A DNA stretch of 64,000 bases, taken from NCBI RefSeq assembly GCF_026151205.1, contig NC_087076.1, positions 6,603,902 to 6,667,901 on the forward strand. The letters run 5' to 3'. A model generated the notes under the pieces. That model did not search any database. It saw only the letters and a list, made by a program, of their open reading frames with translations, and was not told the origin of the DNA. Position 1 is the first letter of the stretch, and each line of letters begins with the position of its first letter. Below are positions 41,500 to 54,129 of this stretch, in pieces. The DNA is from Bolinopsis microptera. Its lineage: Eukaryota; Ctenophora; Tentaculata; Lobata; Bolinopsidae. Made by a program: the position numbers and the translations under genes.

Positions 41500-42840
41500 C
41501 ATATTATACTTGGACTAATGTGTTCGAGTTAAGTTATAGTTGCTTCAGTCTCAGTACATGATTTAAATATAAAATAACACAATTATCCTCAGCAAAGAAG
41601 GAGTATGCTCGGGTAACCCTACCCCCCTTGCTACATGGTCTGACGAGAGCCGCTATTATCTCATATATAAGAATGCCTCTAAAAACGACATTTGTTAACA
41701 ACAACCAAGCCGTTGAGAGGAAGTGCTGCGGGCTGCCAACCTCACATCAGAACTGACTGACGTTATTAGTAAAGTCTGTGACCCAGCCAACAACGACAGA
41801 TTCAAAATCGAACTCAGACATGGTGGCACGTCCAGGCCAACAGACGTGGAAGTGAAAACGTTTGAGTGTAGAAAAACCGTTGGAGCGGAGTGTAAGTTTA
41901 GGTGGTTTTAGCGTTATAGAATTTGGATGGTTTTGCGGAGTAAGACACATGTAAGGCGGGTGCGTTAGTTTAAAGATATTTGTAGTGCCATGCAAACTCC
42001 GCACAATAAGTATATTATTTATTTATTATAAAATCTTTGATTTAATGATGAATTTCAGCTGTTTTCCGGCTGACAAAGAGCAAAAGAACAAAATCAAAAC
42101 TGATAAGTTACTCGCTAGAAATTCAAATTATAAGACCAAAGGTACACCCATTCCATGTTACTGCTGGTATATTTATAACATGACAAAAAACGTCGTTATC
42201 TGCAGATGAGAAATGTATGTGTCTACGTCCCACGAAAGCTTATGTGTACGACTTACACGCTCTTCTAGGACCTATCTAGATCATCATAGAGAAAAATATT
42301 GTCCTCAATATTAGTCCTACACGCATTTACAGGATGTGACACAGCGAGCTGCATCTTCGGAATATGTATATGCCAAGACAAATTGTTAAGCATTCGGGAA
42401 AAGTTTTTTTTTTTATTAATTTTTATTAAAATATTCTACAATCGTACTTTAACAAAAAAGTTAGCCGGGGGGGATTTACCTGCAGCCTAATGATTTGGGA
42501 CGGAAACTCGACAAAGGACAATATGTTCCAGTAACTACACAACTTCCGACAATCCCCAGTGAGATCCTTGAAGAATATTATTCATGAAACTCCATCTCAC
42601 GAGTAATCTTCAGTGAGTATTCAGTTAGTTTAATAATCAGTTAGTGTAACGTCTTGTTATCTCAGGGAATAAAGAGCCAACATCCCGAATAAGCTAAACA
42701 CAAAGGTTGAGAACGAGAGGCGGCAGAAGAGAAAGAGTTACCTGATGACTCACTTCATAGCATAAGAGACTAAGATCACACATGCGAGCTTGGACCGGTC
42801 AGCCAGATTACCCTGGATTTTGATAACCTGCAAATGAACG
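41500..42840. other. transposon-derived fragments, including a GCDT-motif piece
   Basis: The frame near 42310-42360 reads ILVLHAFTGCDTASCIFG, an (H)AxTGCDTxS motif that I associate with uncharacterised transposon proteins of marine invertebrates. A second piece with the same motif (AAHIATGCDTLSRKG) is at about 46540-46580. A peptide at 41723-41911 (RAANLTSELTDVISKVCDPA) has no recognised domain. All pieces are short and interrupted. Confidence 0.4.
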
Positions 42841-43007
42841 TGGTCTTATATGACCTGGAAACTGTAGGCTTCCAGCGTGTACATGATATCCCCCAGAACA
42901 GTGCCTTGCTGGATGAAATGAAGACTAAACTGTTGTGGTTTCTGAGCACATTCCAACCAACAAAATCAAGTTACAATCTAACTCCTGCACTTCCTATGGT
43001 ACTGCAA
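42834..43007 (+). pseudogene. possible DEDD-type exonuclease fragment
   Basis: The reading LDFDNLQMNVVLYDLETVGF (starting a few codons before 42834) resembles the first motif of DnaQ-like 3'-5' exonucleases (FDLETTG). No further motifs survive before the CTACAATCT repeat interrupts the frame. This is weak evidence. Confidence 0.25.
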
Positions 43008-43380
43008 TTTCTACAATCTCTACAATCTCTACAATCTCTACAATCTCTACATCAGAGTGTATTCATTTTATTTCAGATACTGCTGTGCGCAACTTAACAA
43101 AAAGTTATCATTACATTCTTGTTATTAGAAATATTCTATTTCATACTTTGGGATTTTTTTCAGTGTAATCCTGGACAGCGATACCCCAAGATACTCCACT
43201 TAGTATGGAACCAAACATTTACCCGTCGTCGAAGAACACTGCAAGGAACTCGGAATTGACATTTCTGGACTAAAGTGCTGCGGCTGTGAGTGTACGAGTA
43301 CAAACACAGGAAGACATTCTGGAGTTATCGTCCTCTTCGAGAAAAAGCTGGGAAGGGAACTACAGAGAAGAATATTTGTT
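43008..43380 (+). repeat. CTACAATCT repeat plus transposase-like fragment, copy 1
   Basis: Four to five 9-bp units are followed by a block shared with 48033-48466 (GTGCGCAACTTAACA; ACAGCGATACCCCAAGATAC). The reading SGLKCCGCECTSTNTGRHSG and onward to FEKKLGREL resembles a T--NTG--(S/A)G ... LEK-LGR-L motif of a transposase-like family. Part of the region present in the other copy is deleted here. Confidence 0.55.
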
Positions 43381-43440
43381 TTATTAAATATTTGTTTTAT
43401 TAATATATTTAGATTTTACAATAAAATTAGTTGTAAAGTT

Positions 43441-43615
43441 GGGGGGTCCAACCCGATGTCCGATATGAGGGTTGATGAGGCCAAAATCGGAATCGGAAAA
43501 ATCGGAAAATTGAGAAATTTTAGAGAATCGATCTCTAAAACCTCTCAGAAGTGATAAAAAACCCCTACATATGCTATATTGTTATGAGAAAACGAACTAA
43601 TTGGACATTCCAATA
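43441..43615 (+). mobile_element. short G-ended element (about 175 bp), solitary copy
   Basis: Starts with six G then TCCAACCCGATGTCCGATATG and runs to TTGGACATTCCAATA. The same sequence follows G tracts at 53600, 57722 and 60971 and occurs again at about 61962 and 62928. Different left flanks show that the G tract is its boundary. Here the right flank also departs from the other copies after about 43615, which defines its length. Confidence 0.65.
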
Positions 43616-43689
43616 TAGACTGGAGTACCAAAGAAGAAGGTTAGAAAGGGCACAACAGCAATAACTCCAACGGTGCTGAAAAGGGAGGC

Positions 43690-44990
43690 CGTGTCGAGGT
43701 CAGGACGTTTGAAAGCTAGTCTCCTGTTGAAGTTGGAGAAGGAGAAGGTATGTTTGCACAAATCGCTTGAAAGCTAGGCTCCTGTTGAAGTTGGAGAAGG
43801 AGAAGGTATGTTTGCACAAATCGCTTGAAAACTAGAATAGAAGGTTTTTAAATTTAGTCGAGACACCATTACAAAAGCACTATTTCTATGGGGCTGGTGA
43901 AATTTTAGTTTTGACATTTTTCAGCGCTTTTTGGCGCGTTTTTGTCGCTTTTTTGTAGCTTTTTGTCGCTTTTTGTCGCTTTTTGGCGCTTTTTGACCCT
44001 TTTCTGACGCTTTTAGCACCCAGTGCTTCAGAAATGGGGGGTATAGTATTTAGTTAGTTCATGTTTTGGATGTAATTCAAAAGCTAATTTGACAAGAAGT
44101 TTGGCTCCACACGACACTTAACGTCTTAAGCTCAGTTAAGCGACCTTGTCTAGCGACTTGATCCAGTAAGAGGCCATATGATCCTTGTACAAAAGATCCT
44201 TGTGCTTGGCTTGTGATATCTGTTGGTCGGTCGATATACAATATAGTTAAGCACTATTTCTATGGGGCTGGTAACATTTTAGTTTTGACATTTTTCAGCG
44301 CTTTTTGGCGCATTTTTGTCGCTTTTTTGTCGCTTTTGTGTCGCTTTTTGTCGCTTTTTGTCGCTTTTTGACTCTTTTCTGACGCTTTTAGCACCCAGCG
44401 CTTCAGAAATGGGGGGTGTTTATTTAGCTTACGACCTAGTTACACGTCCCCTCTTTATAGCGGGACTGTCCTCACTTTTAAATTATATCCTTCGTAAAAG
44501 GCCAGTAAGTGCCGAAACGTCAGGTGCACATGTCCGTATTATTTCCATTCTTGTTATCACATTTGCCTAGTTTCATTTCGTATTTGTACTTTGTTTCTGT
44601 TTTTGCTGTATAGCATTTTAGTCACTCCGCAGTTTATTAACTGTGTCTCAACTCTGCTTTGTTGAATACTGCTGGGATAGGCCAGCTACCATGGGGTAAG
44701 ACCCATATGATAAGACAGATAGTATGCCTGGTTTTGGTCTTTAGGTTGGGTAGTCCCAAAGTTATTTATTAATTAAAAAAAAAGAATCAGTGAGAAAAGA
44801 AATATATGTGTCCACGTCCCACGAAAGCTCAGAAGAGGAAGAGTGACCTGGTGGCTCACTTCATAGGATGAGAGAGTGAGATCACACATACTCTTACCTC
44901 ATCAATACTCTTACTCATCAATACTCTTACTCATCAATACTCTTACCTCATCAATACTCTTACTCATCAATATTCTTACCTCTATTCTTG
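43690..44990. repeat. several short tandem repeats
   Basis: A 59-bp unit (GAAAGCTAG(T/G)CTCCTGTTG) is present twice near 43709-43828. TTTTTGTCGC-type units occur at 43919-44010 and 44287-44390, each preceded by GCACTATTTCTATGGGGCTGG. A 16-bp unit (ATCAATACTCTTACTC) occurs about six times near 44890-44990. No gene is supported. Confidence 0.75.
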
Positions 44991-45409
44991 TGATGGTCAA
45001 AACATCGTCTTAAGTCAGATGTAGCTCCAGAACATACCAAGAGCAACAGAATCAATGGGAACAGTGCCATGCTATTTATTGAAATGAGAAATAACAGGGT
45101 TAGGTGTTATAATGAACAAATGTTAGTACACTTTAAGATTTCAACATAATGAATAGACATTATGCCAGTAACAAGGCTTTTCTTAATTTCTGAATGCATC
45201 GAACGTCTTGAAACAGTGAGACTTCAGATATAGAAAATGTTTCTATCAAATAATGATAATGTAAATAATGATAATGTAAAATGATGCTTACAGATTTGAT
45301 TGTTCATATAGAAATACAGGTTTACCATCCCCTGATGTATGCAAATTGGTTAAGCAATTAGAATCCGAAAATAATGTCAGAATCGAACATATCAGACCAA
45401 TAATAAATA

Positions 45410-45625
45410 GGTCTACTGAGGAGGAAGAGGAGGAGGATGAAGAGAAGGAGGAGGACTGGGGAGGAGGAGGAGGAGGACTACGGAGGAGGAGGACTGTTGA
45501 GGACTGATGAGGAGGACTGAGGACGAGGAGGAGGAGTAGGAGGAGGACTGAGGAGGGGAGGAGGAAGAGGACTGAGGAAGATCAGGAAGACCCAGGAGGA
45601 GGAGGAGGAAGAGTAGGTGGAGGAA
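45410..45625 (+). repeat. GGA/GAG purine-rich tract
   Basis: Nearly pure purine on the plus strand (GAGGAGGAGGA words). It is the reverse complement of the CCT-rich tracts at 54130, 58262 and 59499 onward. The same CGGACAAAAA/GGGTACCGAACGG flank (about 45690-45740) occurs beside the tracts at 54080 and 58200. Confidence 0.85.
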
Positions 45626-45904
45626 GCATCTAAATCTAAATGTTATTTCCATTTTTGTTATTTCTTGTCTGTTTTTGTCCTTTTTTGTCCGCTCTATTTT
45701 TTGTCCGTTTTGAAAATATAGGGTACCGAACGGACAAAAAACATGATCCCCCACATAATCAGCATCCTCCGGCTAGCAGCTCCCTAACACTGGCAGCCAC
45801 TTGTAATACTACGTCCGTACCAGATGGCTTCAGTTTCACATCTCCACTGCCTTTACGCAATCTACTACAACAATGTCCTACAACACCTATCCTCACACCA
45901 CCAC

Positions 45905-47062
45905 AATAATAAATTATAATGGACCTGTGACAATAAACAAATATTACAGCAATGATGATACCAACAGATGAAATGTCGTCATTGTTATAAATTAAAGGTT
46001 GTAACTAAGTCTTAACTGATATTGATAATGTGTTTTATTATGTGAATAATTGAATTTGATGTAACTTTTTTGTAAATACATACAATTGTAAATCCAAGTG
46101 GGAGCGTACTGCAAGGTCAGCATTTCAATTGTTGTTTCAATCATTTATATAACGACTTCAACTAATTTCGTAAAACCTTGTATGTAACCCTCTGAAAAGG
46201 AGCCTCACAAATATTCTGGAGGGCCCCAAATATTCATGGTTTGCCCGGAAATAAAGAAGCTGGAAGAGGAAGCTCGAAAGTTCCACTACGAAAGGGATTT
46301 TCCCTCCTTTTTCAGCAACGTGAAGAGAGTCGGACATGTTGCTACAGTTACAGGATCATATGTTTCGTGGTTCTTGGAAACTAAGAAGAACCTGAAGGAA
46401 CTGTTATGAGCCGCATGTAAACCACAGCAGAAGGATATCACACTCTACAAGAACTCCTGCCATCCGGAATCTGTGAAGACCAGCACCTCTGATAAACTTC
46501 TACAGAGAAGTGGACATTGGTAAAAGTTTTACTTGCAGCCCATATTGCCACAGGATGTGACACTCTGTCAAGAAAAGGTATCAAATCGGCGTCATTGAAT
46601 GCTATTCCTGAAATTTACCTTGAAGGCTTTGGTAAAGGAGAACTCGATGAAGCACAGATTAAGTTAAATTAAAATGACACCTGGTTGGAGTTGGATTCCT
46701 GTCGATGAAAAAGGGCAAATAAACTAAAAAATATAATTAAATAGTGAAATTAATTTACATCTTTATTCTTTTTGCACATATATTTTTGATATATTCATTC
46801 TGTAAAATGTTTTATAGAAACAGTTTTTTGTTCAGATAAATAATACGATAAATTGGTCAGTCCTCAGACTAAAACAAAACCGTCGACTGGATGATACCGA
46901 TATTTTATTGGTATACATAAGGAAGAATTCGTGGTTCTTGGAAACTAAGAAGAACCTGAAGGAACTGTTATGAGCCGCATGTAAACCACAGCAGAAGGAT
47001 ATCACACTCTACAAGAACTCCTGTCATCCGGAATCTGTGAAGACCAGCACCTCTGATAAATC
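45905..47062 (+). repeat. transposon fragment block, homologous to 50172-51430
   Basis: Shared from ATAAATTATAATGGACCTG through two partial copies of a 564-bp unit (CGTGGTTCTTGGAAACTAAG at about 46367 and 46930). It contains a GCDT-motif fragment and the small frame described next. The following 47063-47700 is AT-rich; a 61-codon frame at 47275-47460 has no recognised content. Confidence 0.75.
46236..46409 (+). pseudogene. 57-residue transposon protein fragment
   Basis: ATG at 46236, stop TGA at 46407-46409. It reads MVCPEIKKLEEEARKFHYER and so on to SWFLETKKNLKELL. The frame continues beyond the stop with AACKPQQKDITLYKNSCHPE, so the TGA looks like a mutation in a longer protein. Its strand and position match the other transposon fragments. 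Partial copies lacking the start lie at 46930, 50740 and 51303. Confidence 0.4.
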
Positions 47063-47783
47063 GACTTCACCTTACAATTTACATACTCTAAATAGTAGCA
47101 ATTAGGAAACATGGTATATATAACAGGTTGTTTAAGTATAAATATTATCAATATTATCAAAACAATGATATCATAATTACTGCGCTTTTGCTGCTGGTAG
47201 TAAAGGAGCGGTAAAAAATGAACAGTTAAGCCAGTTTCAAGACACCAAAAAAGCCCAGGATGGCATGATTAATTTTGTATTTAACTCCTTTGCTAGAGTC
47301 CTTTGCTAGAGTCCTTTCAGTGAAAAGGTTTGATGAACACAACGCGGAAAAGGCAGCTGTAGCTGTAGATCCAGTGACAAAATGTAACAGAAACCTGGGA
47401 AACATGTTAACGTCAGTGCTTTTGGATCGCTACAAAGGTAAATGGTTGTTTTATCTTTAAATGTCAATCTAGACTGTTTTAGTACAAAGTATCTGGAGAG
47501 ATAGAATCGCAAGGAATATTTCAATATGCATTACTTAGACAATAATATAACCTTCTAGTAATTACTATAATTACTATATGCTGTCGCCATCCAGCGATAG
47601 TTGTCGCGTTTTGACTGTCGCAAAAGAACCGTTAAATCCCTTTAAAATTTTAAATCGTATTGCAATATATTTAGATTTTAAAATAAAGTTAAAGTGAGAA
47701 AAGAAATGTATGTGTCCACGTCCCACGAAAGCTCAGAAGAGAAAGAGCTCACTTCATAGGATGAGAGTGAACGATCCTATGGT

Positions 47784-48483
47784 GCTGCAATCTCTACAAT
47801 CTCTACACACTCTACAATCTCTACAATCTCTACAATCTCTAAAATCTCTGCAATCTCTACAATCTTTACAATCTCTACAATCTCTACAATCTGTACAATC
47901 TCTAGAATCTCTACAATCCCTACAATCCCTACAATCTCTACAATCTCTACAATCTCTAGAATCTCTACAATCCCTACAATCTCTACAATCTCTACAATCT
48001 CTACAATCTCTAGAATCTCTACAATCTCTACAGCAGAGTGTATTGATTTTAATTCAGATTTTGCTGTGCGCAACTTAACAGAAAGTTATCATTACAATCT
48101 TGTTATTAGAAATATTCTATTTCATAATTTGGGATTTTTTCAGTGTAATACTGGACAGCGATACCCCAAGATACTTCACTTAGTATGGAACCAAACATTT
48201 ACTCGATGTTGGACCAGAGATGTGGATCCGCTTCTCCTAAAGTCCATAATGGACATTGTCCACACAATTAATACAATTACATGACAAATTTGACATGTCA
48301 GGAGTCGACACTGTCAGAGCCATCGAAGAACACAGCAAGGAACTCGTTATCGACATTTCTGGACTAAAGTGCTGCGGCTGTGACTGTACGAGTACAAACA
48401 CAGGAAGACATTCTGGAGTTATCGTCCTCTTCGAGAAAAAGCTGGGAAGGGAACTGCAGAGAAGCGTTTGTGCCATTAGGTGA
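47784..48483 (+). repeat. CTACAATCT array (about 27 units) plus transposase-like fragment, copy 2
   Basis: 9-bp units run from about 47784 to 48032, with TAGAATCTC and TACAATCCC variants. They encode SLQ repeats on one strand and IVE repeats on the other; neither is a gene. The downstream frame 48256-48483 contains AIEEHSKELVIDISGLKCCG and CTSTNTGRHSG, the same transposase-like piece as near 43270. Confidence 0.7.
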
Positions 48484-49264
48484 ATGAAATTATTATACAT
48501 TATTTCAAAGCCATGTTCTTGCTTGAAGCTGTTAAATCCCTTTAAAAGTTTTAATCGTATTGCAATATATTTAGATTTCACAATAAAGTTAGTTGTAAAG
48601 TTATTTATAAAAAAAAAGAATCAGTGAGAAAAGAAATGTATGTGTCCACGTCCCACGAAAGCTCAGAAGAGAAAGAGAGACCTGGTGGCTCACTTCATAG
48701 GATGAGAGAGGGAGATCACACATAATCAGCATCCTCCCGCTAGCAGCTCCCTGGCAGCCACTCGTAATACTACGTCCGTACCAGATGGCTTCAGTTTCAC
48801 ATCTCCACTGCCTTTACTTATATTATGTGTATATTGTTTGAATTTTTCAATAAGGGAGTCAAATAGAATGTTTAGGGCACAGTGAGAGACGGCATCTTTC
48901 ACATTGTGACATTCGAGGCCATATAGCGCATATTGAGGCCATAGAGTATATATAGTGCACAGAGTGCCTTTGCCCTCAGTTCAGTGTTTGCTGCTGCGAA
49001 TGATCCGTTTTTTGGAATATGACGCCTAGACCAAGGCACATTTGTCAGTCTGTTGAATTGGCAGCCCACCACCCTCTATACGTGAAAACCTCGTGAGATT
49101 TCTTTCTTCTAGAATTACAGAATATGAAAATATTTGTTGTTTTTAATGTTAACTTCAAGACCCATGTGTGTAAAGTTACATCTGCAAAGTAATTGATCTA
49201 TATTTTTATATTTATTCTGTTGACAAAATGAAAAAAGATTCATATTTAGCTAACAGAATCAAGA

Positions 49265-49537
49265 ATGCCTGGAGCTAGAAATCGGGGAAGAGGAGTAGGA
49301 GGCCGAGGTAGAAGAGGGGCAGCGGCAGGAAGAGGGATAAATAAAGCACCGGCTCCACTGGTCCAAGCTAACCGGCCGGTCCAAGCTAATCGAGGACTAA
49401 AATCACACGAAATAGTTAATATTTTGACAAAAGAAGAACACATCGTGTGCCTGATACTGTACGCGTGCAGATTCTATGTAAGTAGCTGTCAACTAATATA
49501 CAATAATAGTAATATGTTTTCACCGTTATATTTTTAA
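49265..49537 (+). CDS. small RG-rich protein, unrecognised
   Basis: Begins MPGARNRGRGVGGRGRRGAA, a Gly-Arg-rich (RGG-like) stretch that often binds RNA. It is followed by two QANR repeats and LKSHEIVNILTKEEHIVCL. The region lies 1 kb from transposon fragments and has no visible splice or promoter context. It could be a transposon accessory frame or a chance frame. Confidence 0.3.
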   Translation: MPGARNRGRGVGGRGRRGAAAGRGINKAPAPLVQANRPVQANRGLKSHEIVNILTKEEHIVCLILYACRFYVSSCQLIYNNSNMFSPLYF

Positions 49538-49589
49538 GTTTGATGTCAGCGGAGAGCGCAACTAGAGGCATTCTTAACCAACTTAACTC

Positions 49590-49905
49590 GTGCCTATCGC
49601 GTGCTGAACATTTTAGATAAGTATGTTAGATTGTTAGTGCCTATCACGTACTGAGCATTTTAGATAAGTATGTTCGTGCCTATCACGTACTGAGCATTTT
49701 AGATAAGTATGTTCATGCCTAACGCGTACTGACCATTTTAGATAAGTATGTTAGTGCCTATCGCGTGCTGAACATTTTAGATAAGTATGTTCATGCCTAT
49801 CGCGTGCTGAACATTTTAGATAAGTATGTTCATGCCTAACGCGTACTGAGCATTTTAGATAAGTATGTTCATGCCTAACGCGTAATGAGCATTTTAGATA
49901 AGTTA
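49590..49905. repeat. 39-bp tandem repeat, about 8 units
   Basis: The unit is GTGCCTATC(A/G)CGTACTGAGC plus ATTTTAGATAAGTATGTTC, with scattered substitutions. It abuts no gene. Confidence 0.88.
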
Positions 49906-50171
49906 GTAGTAGTGGAGTAGTGGGCTGATACTTAGAGGAGTACCTAGTAGAGAATTGGTGGAGATGGAACAACAGATAGTGGAGAGGGCAGGAGACAACA
50001 TCATCTTCGTCGATCAGCTCAGTTTTTAACATCAGAAAGGAGAGACAGTTACAGGAGAGACTTATTAGGAGAGGGTGGCAAGTGACTTTTTTAAATATTT
50101 AATAAGTTTATATTGTATGACGTGTGGTGTTACACGTGGACTCATTTAATATTAAAACGGGCCCGTGACCA

Positions 50172-51634
50172 TAAATTATAATGGACCTGTGACAATAAAC
50201 AAATATTACAGCAATGATAATACCAATAGATGAAATGTCGTCATTGTTATAAATTATGGGTTGTAATTAAATCTTAACTGATATTGATAATGTGTTTTAT
50301 GAATTGAATAATTAAATTTGATGTAATTTTTTGTAAATACAATTGTATTTGTAAATCCAAGCGGGAGCGTACTGCAAGGTCAGCATTTTAATTGTTGTTT
50401 CAATCATTTATATAATTACTTCAACTAATTTCGTAAACCTTGTATGTAACCCTCTAAAAAGGAGCCTCACAAATATTTTGGAGGGCCCCAAATATTGATT
50501 GTATTCCTGTCACCGAAAAAGGGCAAATAAACTAAAAAATATAATTAAATAGTGAAATTAATTTACATCTTTATTCTTTTTGCACATATATTTTTGATAT
50601 ATTCATTCTGTAAAATGTTTTATAGAAACAGTTTTTTGTTCAGATAAATAATACGATAAATTGGTCAGTCCTCAGACTAAAACAAAACCGTCGACTGGAT
50701 GATACCGATATGTTATTGGTATACATAAGGAAGAATTCGTGGTTCTTGGAAACTAAGAAGAACCTGAAGGAACTGTTATGAGCCGCATGTAAACCACAGC
50801 AGAAGGATATCACACTCCACAAGAACTCCTGCCATCCGGAATCTGTGAAGACCAGCACCTCTGATAAACTTCTACAGAGAAGTGGACATTGGTAAAAGTT
50901 TTACTTGCAGCCCATATTGCCACAGGATGTGACACTCTGTCAAGAAAAGGTATCAAATCGGCGTCATTGAATGCTATTCCTGAAATTTACCTTGAAGGCT
51001 TTGGTAAAGGAGAACTCGATGAAGCACAGATTAAGTTAAATTAAAATGACACCTGGTTGGAGTTGGATTCCTGTCACTGAAAAAGGGCAAATAAACTAAA
51101 AAATATAATTAAATAGTGAAATTAATTTACATCTTTATTCTTTTTGCACATATATTTTTGATATATTCATTCTGTAAAATGTTTTATAGAAACAGTTTTT
51201 TGTTCAGATAAATAACACGATAAATTGGTCAGTCCTCAGACTAAAACAAAACCGTCGACTGGATGATACCGATATGTTATTGGTATACATAAGGAAGAAT
51301 TCGTGGTTCTTGAAAACTAAGAAGAACCTGAAGGAACTGTTATGAGCGGAATGTAAACCACAGCAGAAGGATATCACACTCCACAAGAACTCCTGCCATC
51401 CGGAATCTGTGAAGACCAGCACCTCTAATAAACTTCTACAGAGAAGTGGACATTGGTAAAAGTTTTACTTGCAGCCCATATTGCCACAGGATGTGACACT
51501 CTGTCAAGAAAAGGTATCAAATCGGCGTCATTGAATGCTATTCCTGAAATTTACCTTGAAGGCTTTGGTAAAGGAGAACTCGATGAAGCACAGATTAAGT
51601 TAAATTAAAATGACACCTGGTTGGAGTTGGATTG
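50172..51634 (+). repeat. two full tandem 564-bp units with transposon fragments
   Basis: Units at 50507-51070 and 51071-51634 are almost identical. Each contains the GTCAGTCCTCAGACTAAAAC flank, the FLETKKNLKELL peptide remnant, and the HIATGCDTLSRKG reading with a following IPEIYLEGFGKGELDEAQI. Stops separate the pieces. The block before 50507 matches 45905-46230. Confidence 0.85.
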
Positions 51635-52908
51635 GGACAGACATTAGCCCAATTGCTTCATATTAGGAGAGTTCTCACCCTGAGGTAAAACCTTCCGGCT
51701 AGATCACCTTCATCAGCAGACACGCCCCTAAAAACAGCCTACTCGGAGAAATATTACGAGATAAACGACATCGCGTTCCGTCCGTCCCGTACGTTAATAA
51801 TCTTTTGGTGGACAATATTCAAATTTTAAACGACATTATAGCCAAAAAACGACGTTGTTCGTGGGAATTGCGCCAGCTGACCACCTGCCCATTGGAAGAC
51901 ATCAAACATTCACTATTTCACGCTGATTTAATTACAGTTGGTTGTCTGTGGGACGCAAAAGCTGCTGTTGGAGACTGTGTCTCGTGAGACTAAACAGAAG
52001 GAATACAATGGGAAGAATTAATATCAAATTATATACAAACACACAAAGAACATAAGAACGCTAAGATCCTGTACGTTCTGAAACTGTTCAGAATCTACTT
52101 GGAGGAGGAGTTGTTTGTCAACCAGCGGAATCAGCGACCATCATGTCAACGAGGCTTTTGCTACAGATTTGTTATCCATGCTTCGCATGTCGGTGGTGAG
52201 ACTGTTGATTTGTTATTTGAAGAAGAAAGAGGAAGATTCTCTGCAGAATGAGATACCTAAGGTTAGAAAGGCCCTTAAAAGGTTTTACGGAAATTTATTC
52301 GAACGGCCTTGAGGTAGCTCAAAACTTTGGTCACACCTGATTTCCCGGGGGTTCGACTGTCTAACCCAGAATTCTTGTCTTATAAGTTGTAAGTGAACGT
52401 AGGTCGATCTTGCTCAGGTACTGCGAGGTTTTAAATAAATTCATTATTATTATATAATTAATAATACACTATACAGTATATATATTTACAATACGGCTGT
52501 TTATTAGGCGGTATTACCACCCACAAAGACATTTGCTACGATCCCTCGATGAACCTCTAGGATCAGCAGATTTCTATCATACCTCGCCCTAATTCCTCCT
52601 AATAAATGGTTTATATATCAAGAGCGCTCGCATTAATGAAACATATTGACACAGGGTGCAGAGTTGAGTCTGTACGGAAACTAGTAGTTTCAGATCCTTG
52701 TTTAAACTTGCGTACAGCCAAGGTCATCCACTACTTTCCTTAGCCGGCCGAGGGCACTTACTCCCTTACAAACTCCATGACAAATGTTTCATATATACTA
52801 GCCGAGTTCACAAGTTATATCCTGTGTTTGAGAAGAGCTCGTTAGAACGGATTCCTTCCCTTCAGTATCCCACAGGTCTCTCGAGATTTCGTACCAGCAG
52901 AGAGAACT

Positions 52909-52927
52909 CCCCCCCCCCCCCCCCCCC
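52909..52927. repeat. 19-nt C tract inserted at a TCTTAAG site
   Basis: The sister copy at 57041-57055 reads GAGAACTCTCTTAAACA with no tract. Here the C run sits between GAGAACT and TCTTAAG with nothing else inserted. Confidence 0.85.
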
Positions 52928-53577
52928 TCTTAAGACATTACTAGACTCGGTGATTATAAATCAAGAGGCTTGATATAATGACATATTGACACGGGTTGCA
53001 GAGTTGAGTCTGTACGGACCTAGTAGATTCAGATCTTAACCGACTGATTTTTATCTTCAGCTATTAATATTTTTCTTTTAAAATCACGCACAGCAAAAAT
53101 TTAAATAGCGTCATTTTGGGAAAATTTTTTCAAATATTAATTGATGAAATATAATGATTCCATCCCATCATGTTCGAATACCATTGTCCTTTACTCATTA
53201 CGTTTTATTAAATTAGGTTCCTTGTCAAAGTAAAAACACCACATTTGAACATTTGGGGAGTGAAAGCCGTCCCAAATTATTACTAATAATAATCTTTTAT
53301 TCTGTATCACATCCGCAAATTTGGCTACAAAACACGTGAGACATTGCTATTCTCTTGTTAAGACACCCTTAAAATCGTGACGTCATAGCACGTGGCGTTA
53401 CATATAACACGTGATGGTGACAAAACAATCGCGAGGTGTGACGTCAAACCATATTCATTATTCTCCCAAGACCCAAACATACAGGCGATTCAAGAAAAGA
53501 TGAGAGTGACATTGATACCCAGAGGATTGAACCAAAAGTAACGGTCACGAAAGAAAAGACTTTATCCCTTTAATGAT

Positions 53578-53800
53578 GGGGGGGGGGGGGGGGGGGGGGG
53601 TGGGTCAACCCGATGTCCGATATGAGGGTTGATGAGGCCAAAAATCGGAATCGGAAAAATCGGAAAAATCGGAGGTGAAAAATGAGAAATTTTAGAGATC
53701 GATCTCTAAAACTCTCAGAAGTGAGGGAAGTGATAAAAAACCCCTACATTGCTATATTGTTATGAGAAAAAGAACTAATTGGACTTCCAATAGTATGTTT
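53578..53800 (+). mobile_element. G-ended short element, copy in duplicated block 1
   Basis: A 23-nt G run then TGGGTCAACCCGATGTCCGAT. It matches 43441-43615 and 57697-57912 with small indels. Beyond about 53795 the sequence (GTATGTTTTCTGTGTTTTTC) belongs to the duplicated block. Confidence 0.65.
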
Positions 53801-54129
53801 TCTGTGTTTTTCCACTGCAGGGGCTAGTATGCTCACTATTGTTGGAGTTGTCATGTATCCAGACCCGAGTGCTTTGGGCCTATTGACGCGGAGATCGATG
53901 GTTTCTGCTCATTAATTTTATCTGTTACTTGTTATTATGTATTAGGTACAACACTAGGTTATTTTTGTGGTCGGTCTTTAAACAGACCATAATATCACTA
54001 GTACACTGCACCTTAAATGTATAGTCAAGTACATTTGTATCGTAACACATGCTTGGCTGGGGGATCATGTATTGTGTTCCGTTCGGTACCCTGTATTTTC
54101 AAAAACGGACAAAAGTAGGCGGACCAAAA

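Noticed and set aside
47777-48078. SLQ-repeat and IVE-repeat frames
   Set aside because: Both come from the 9-bp CTACAATCT microsatellite.
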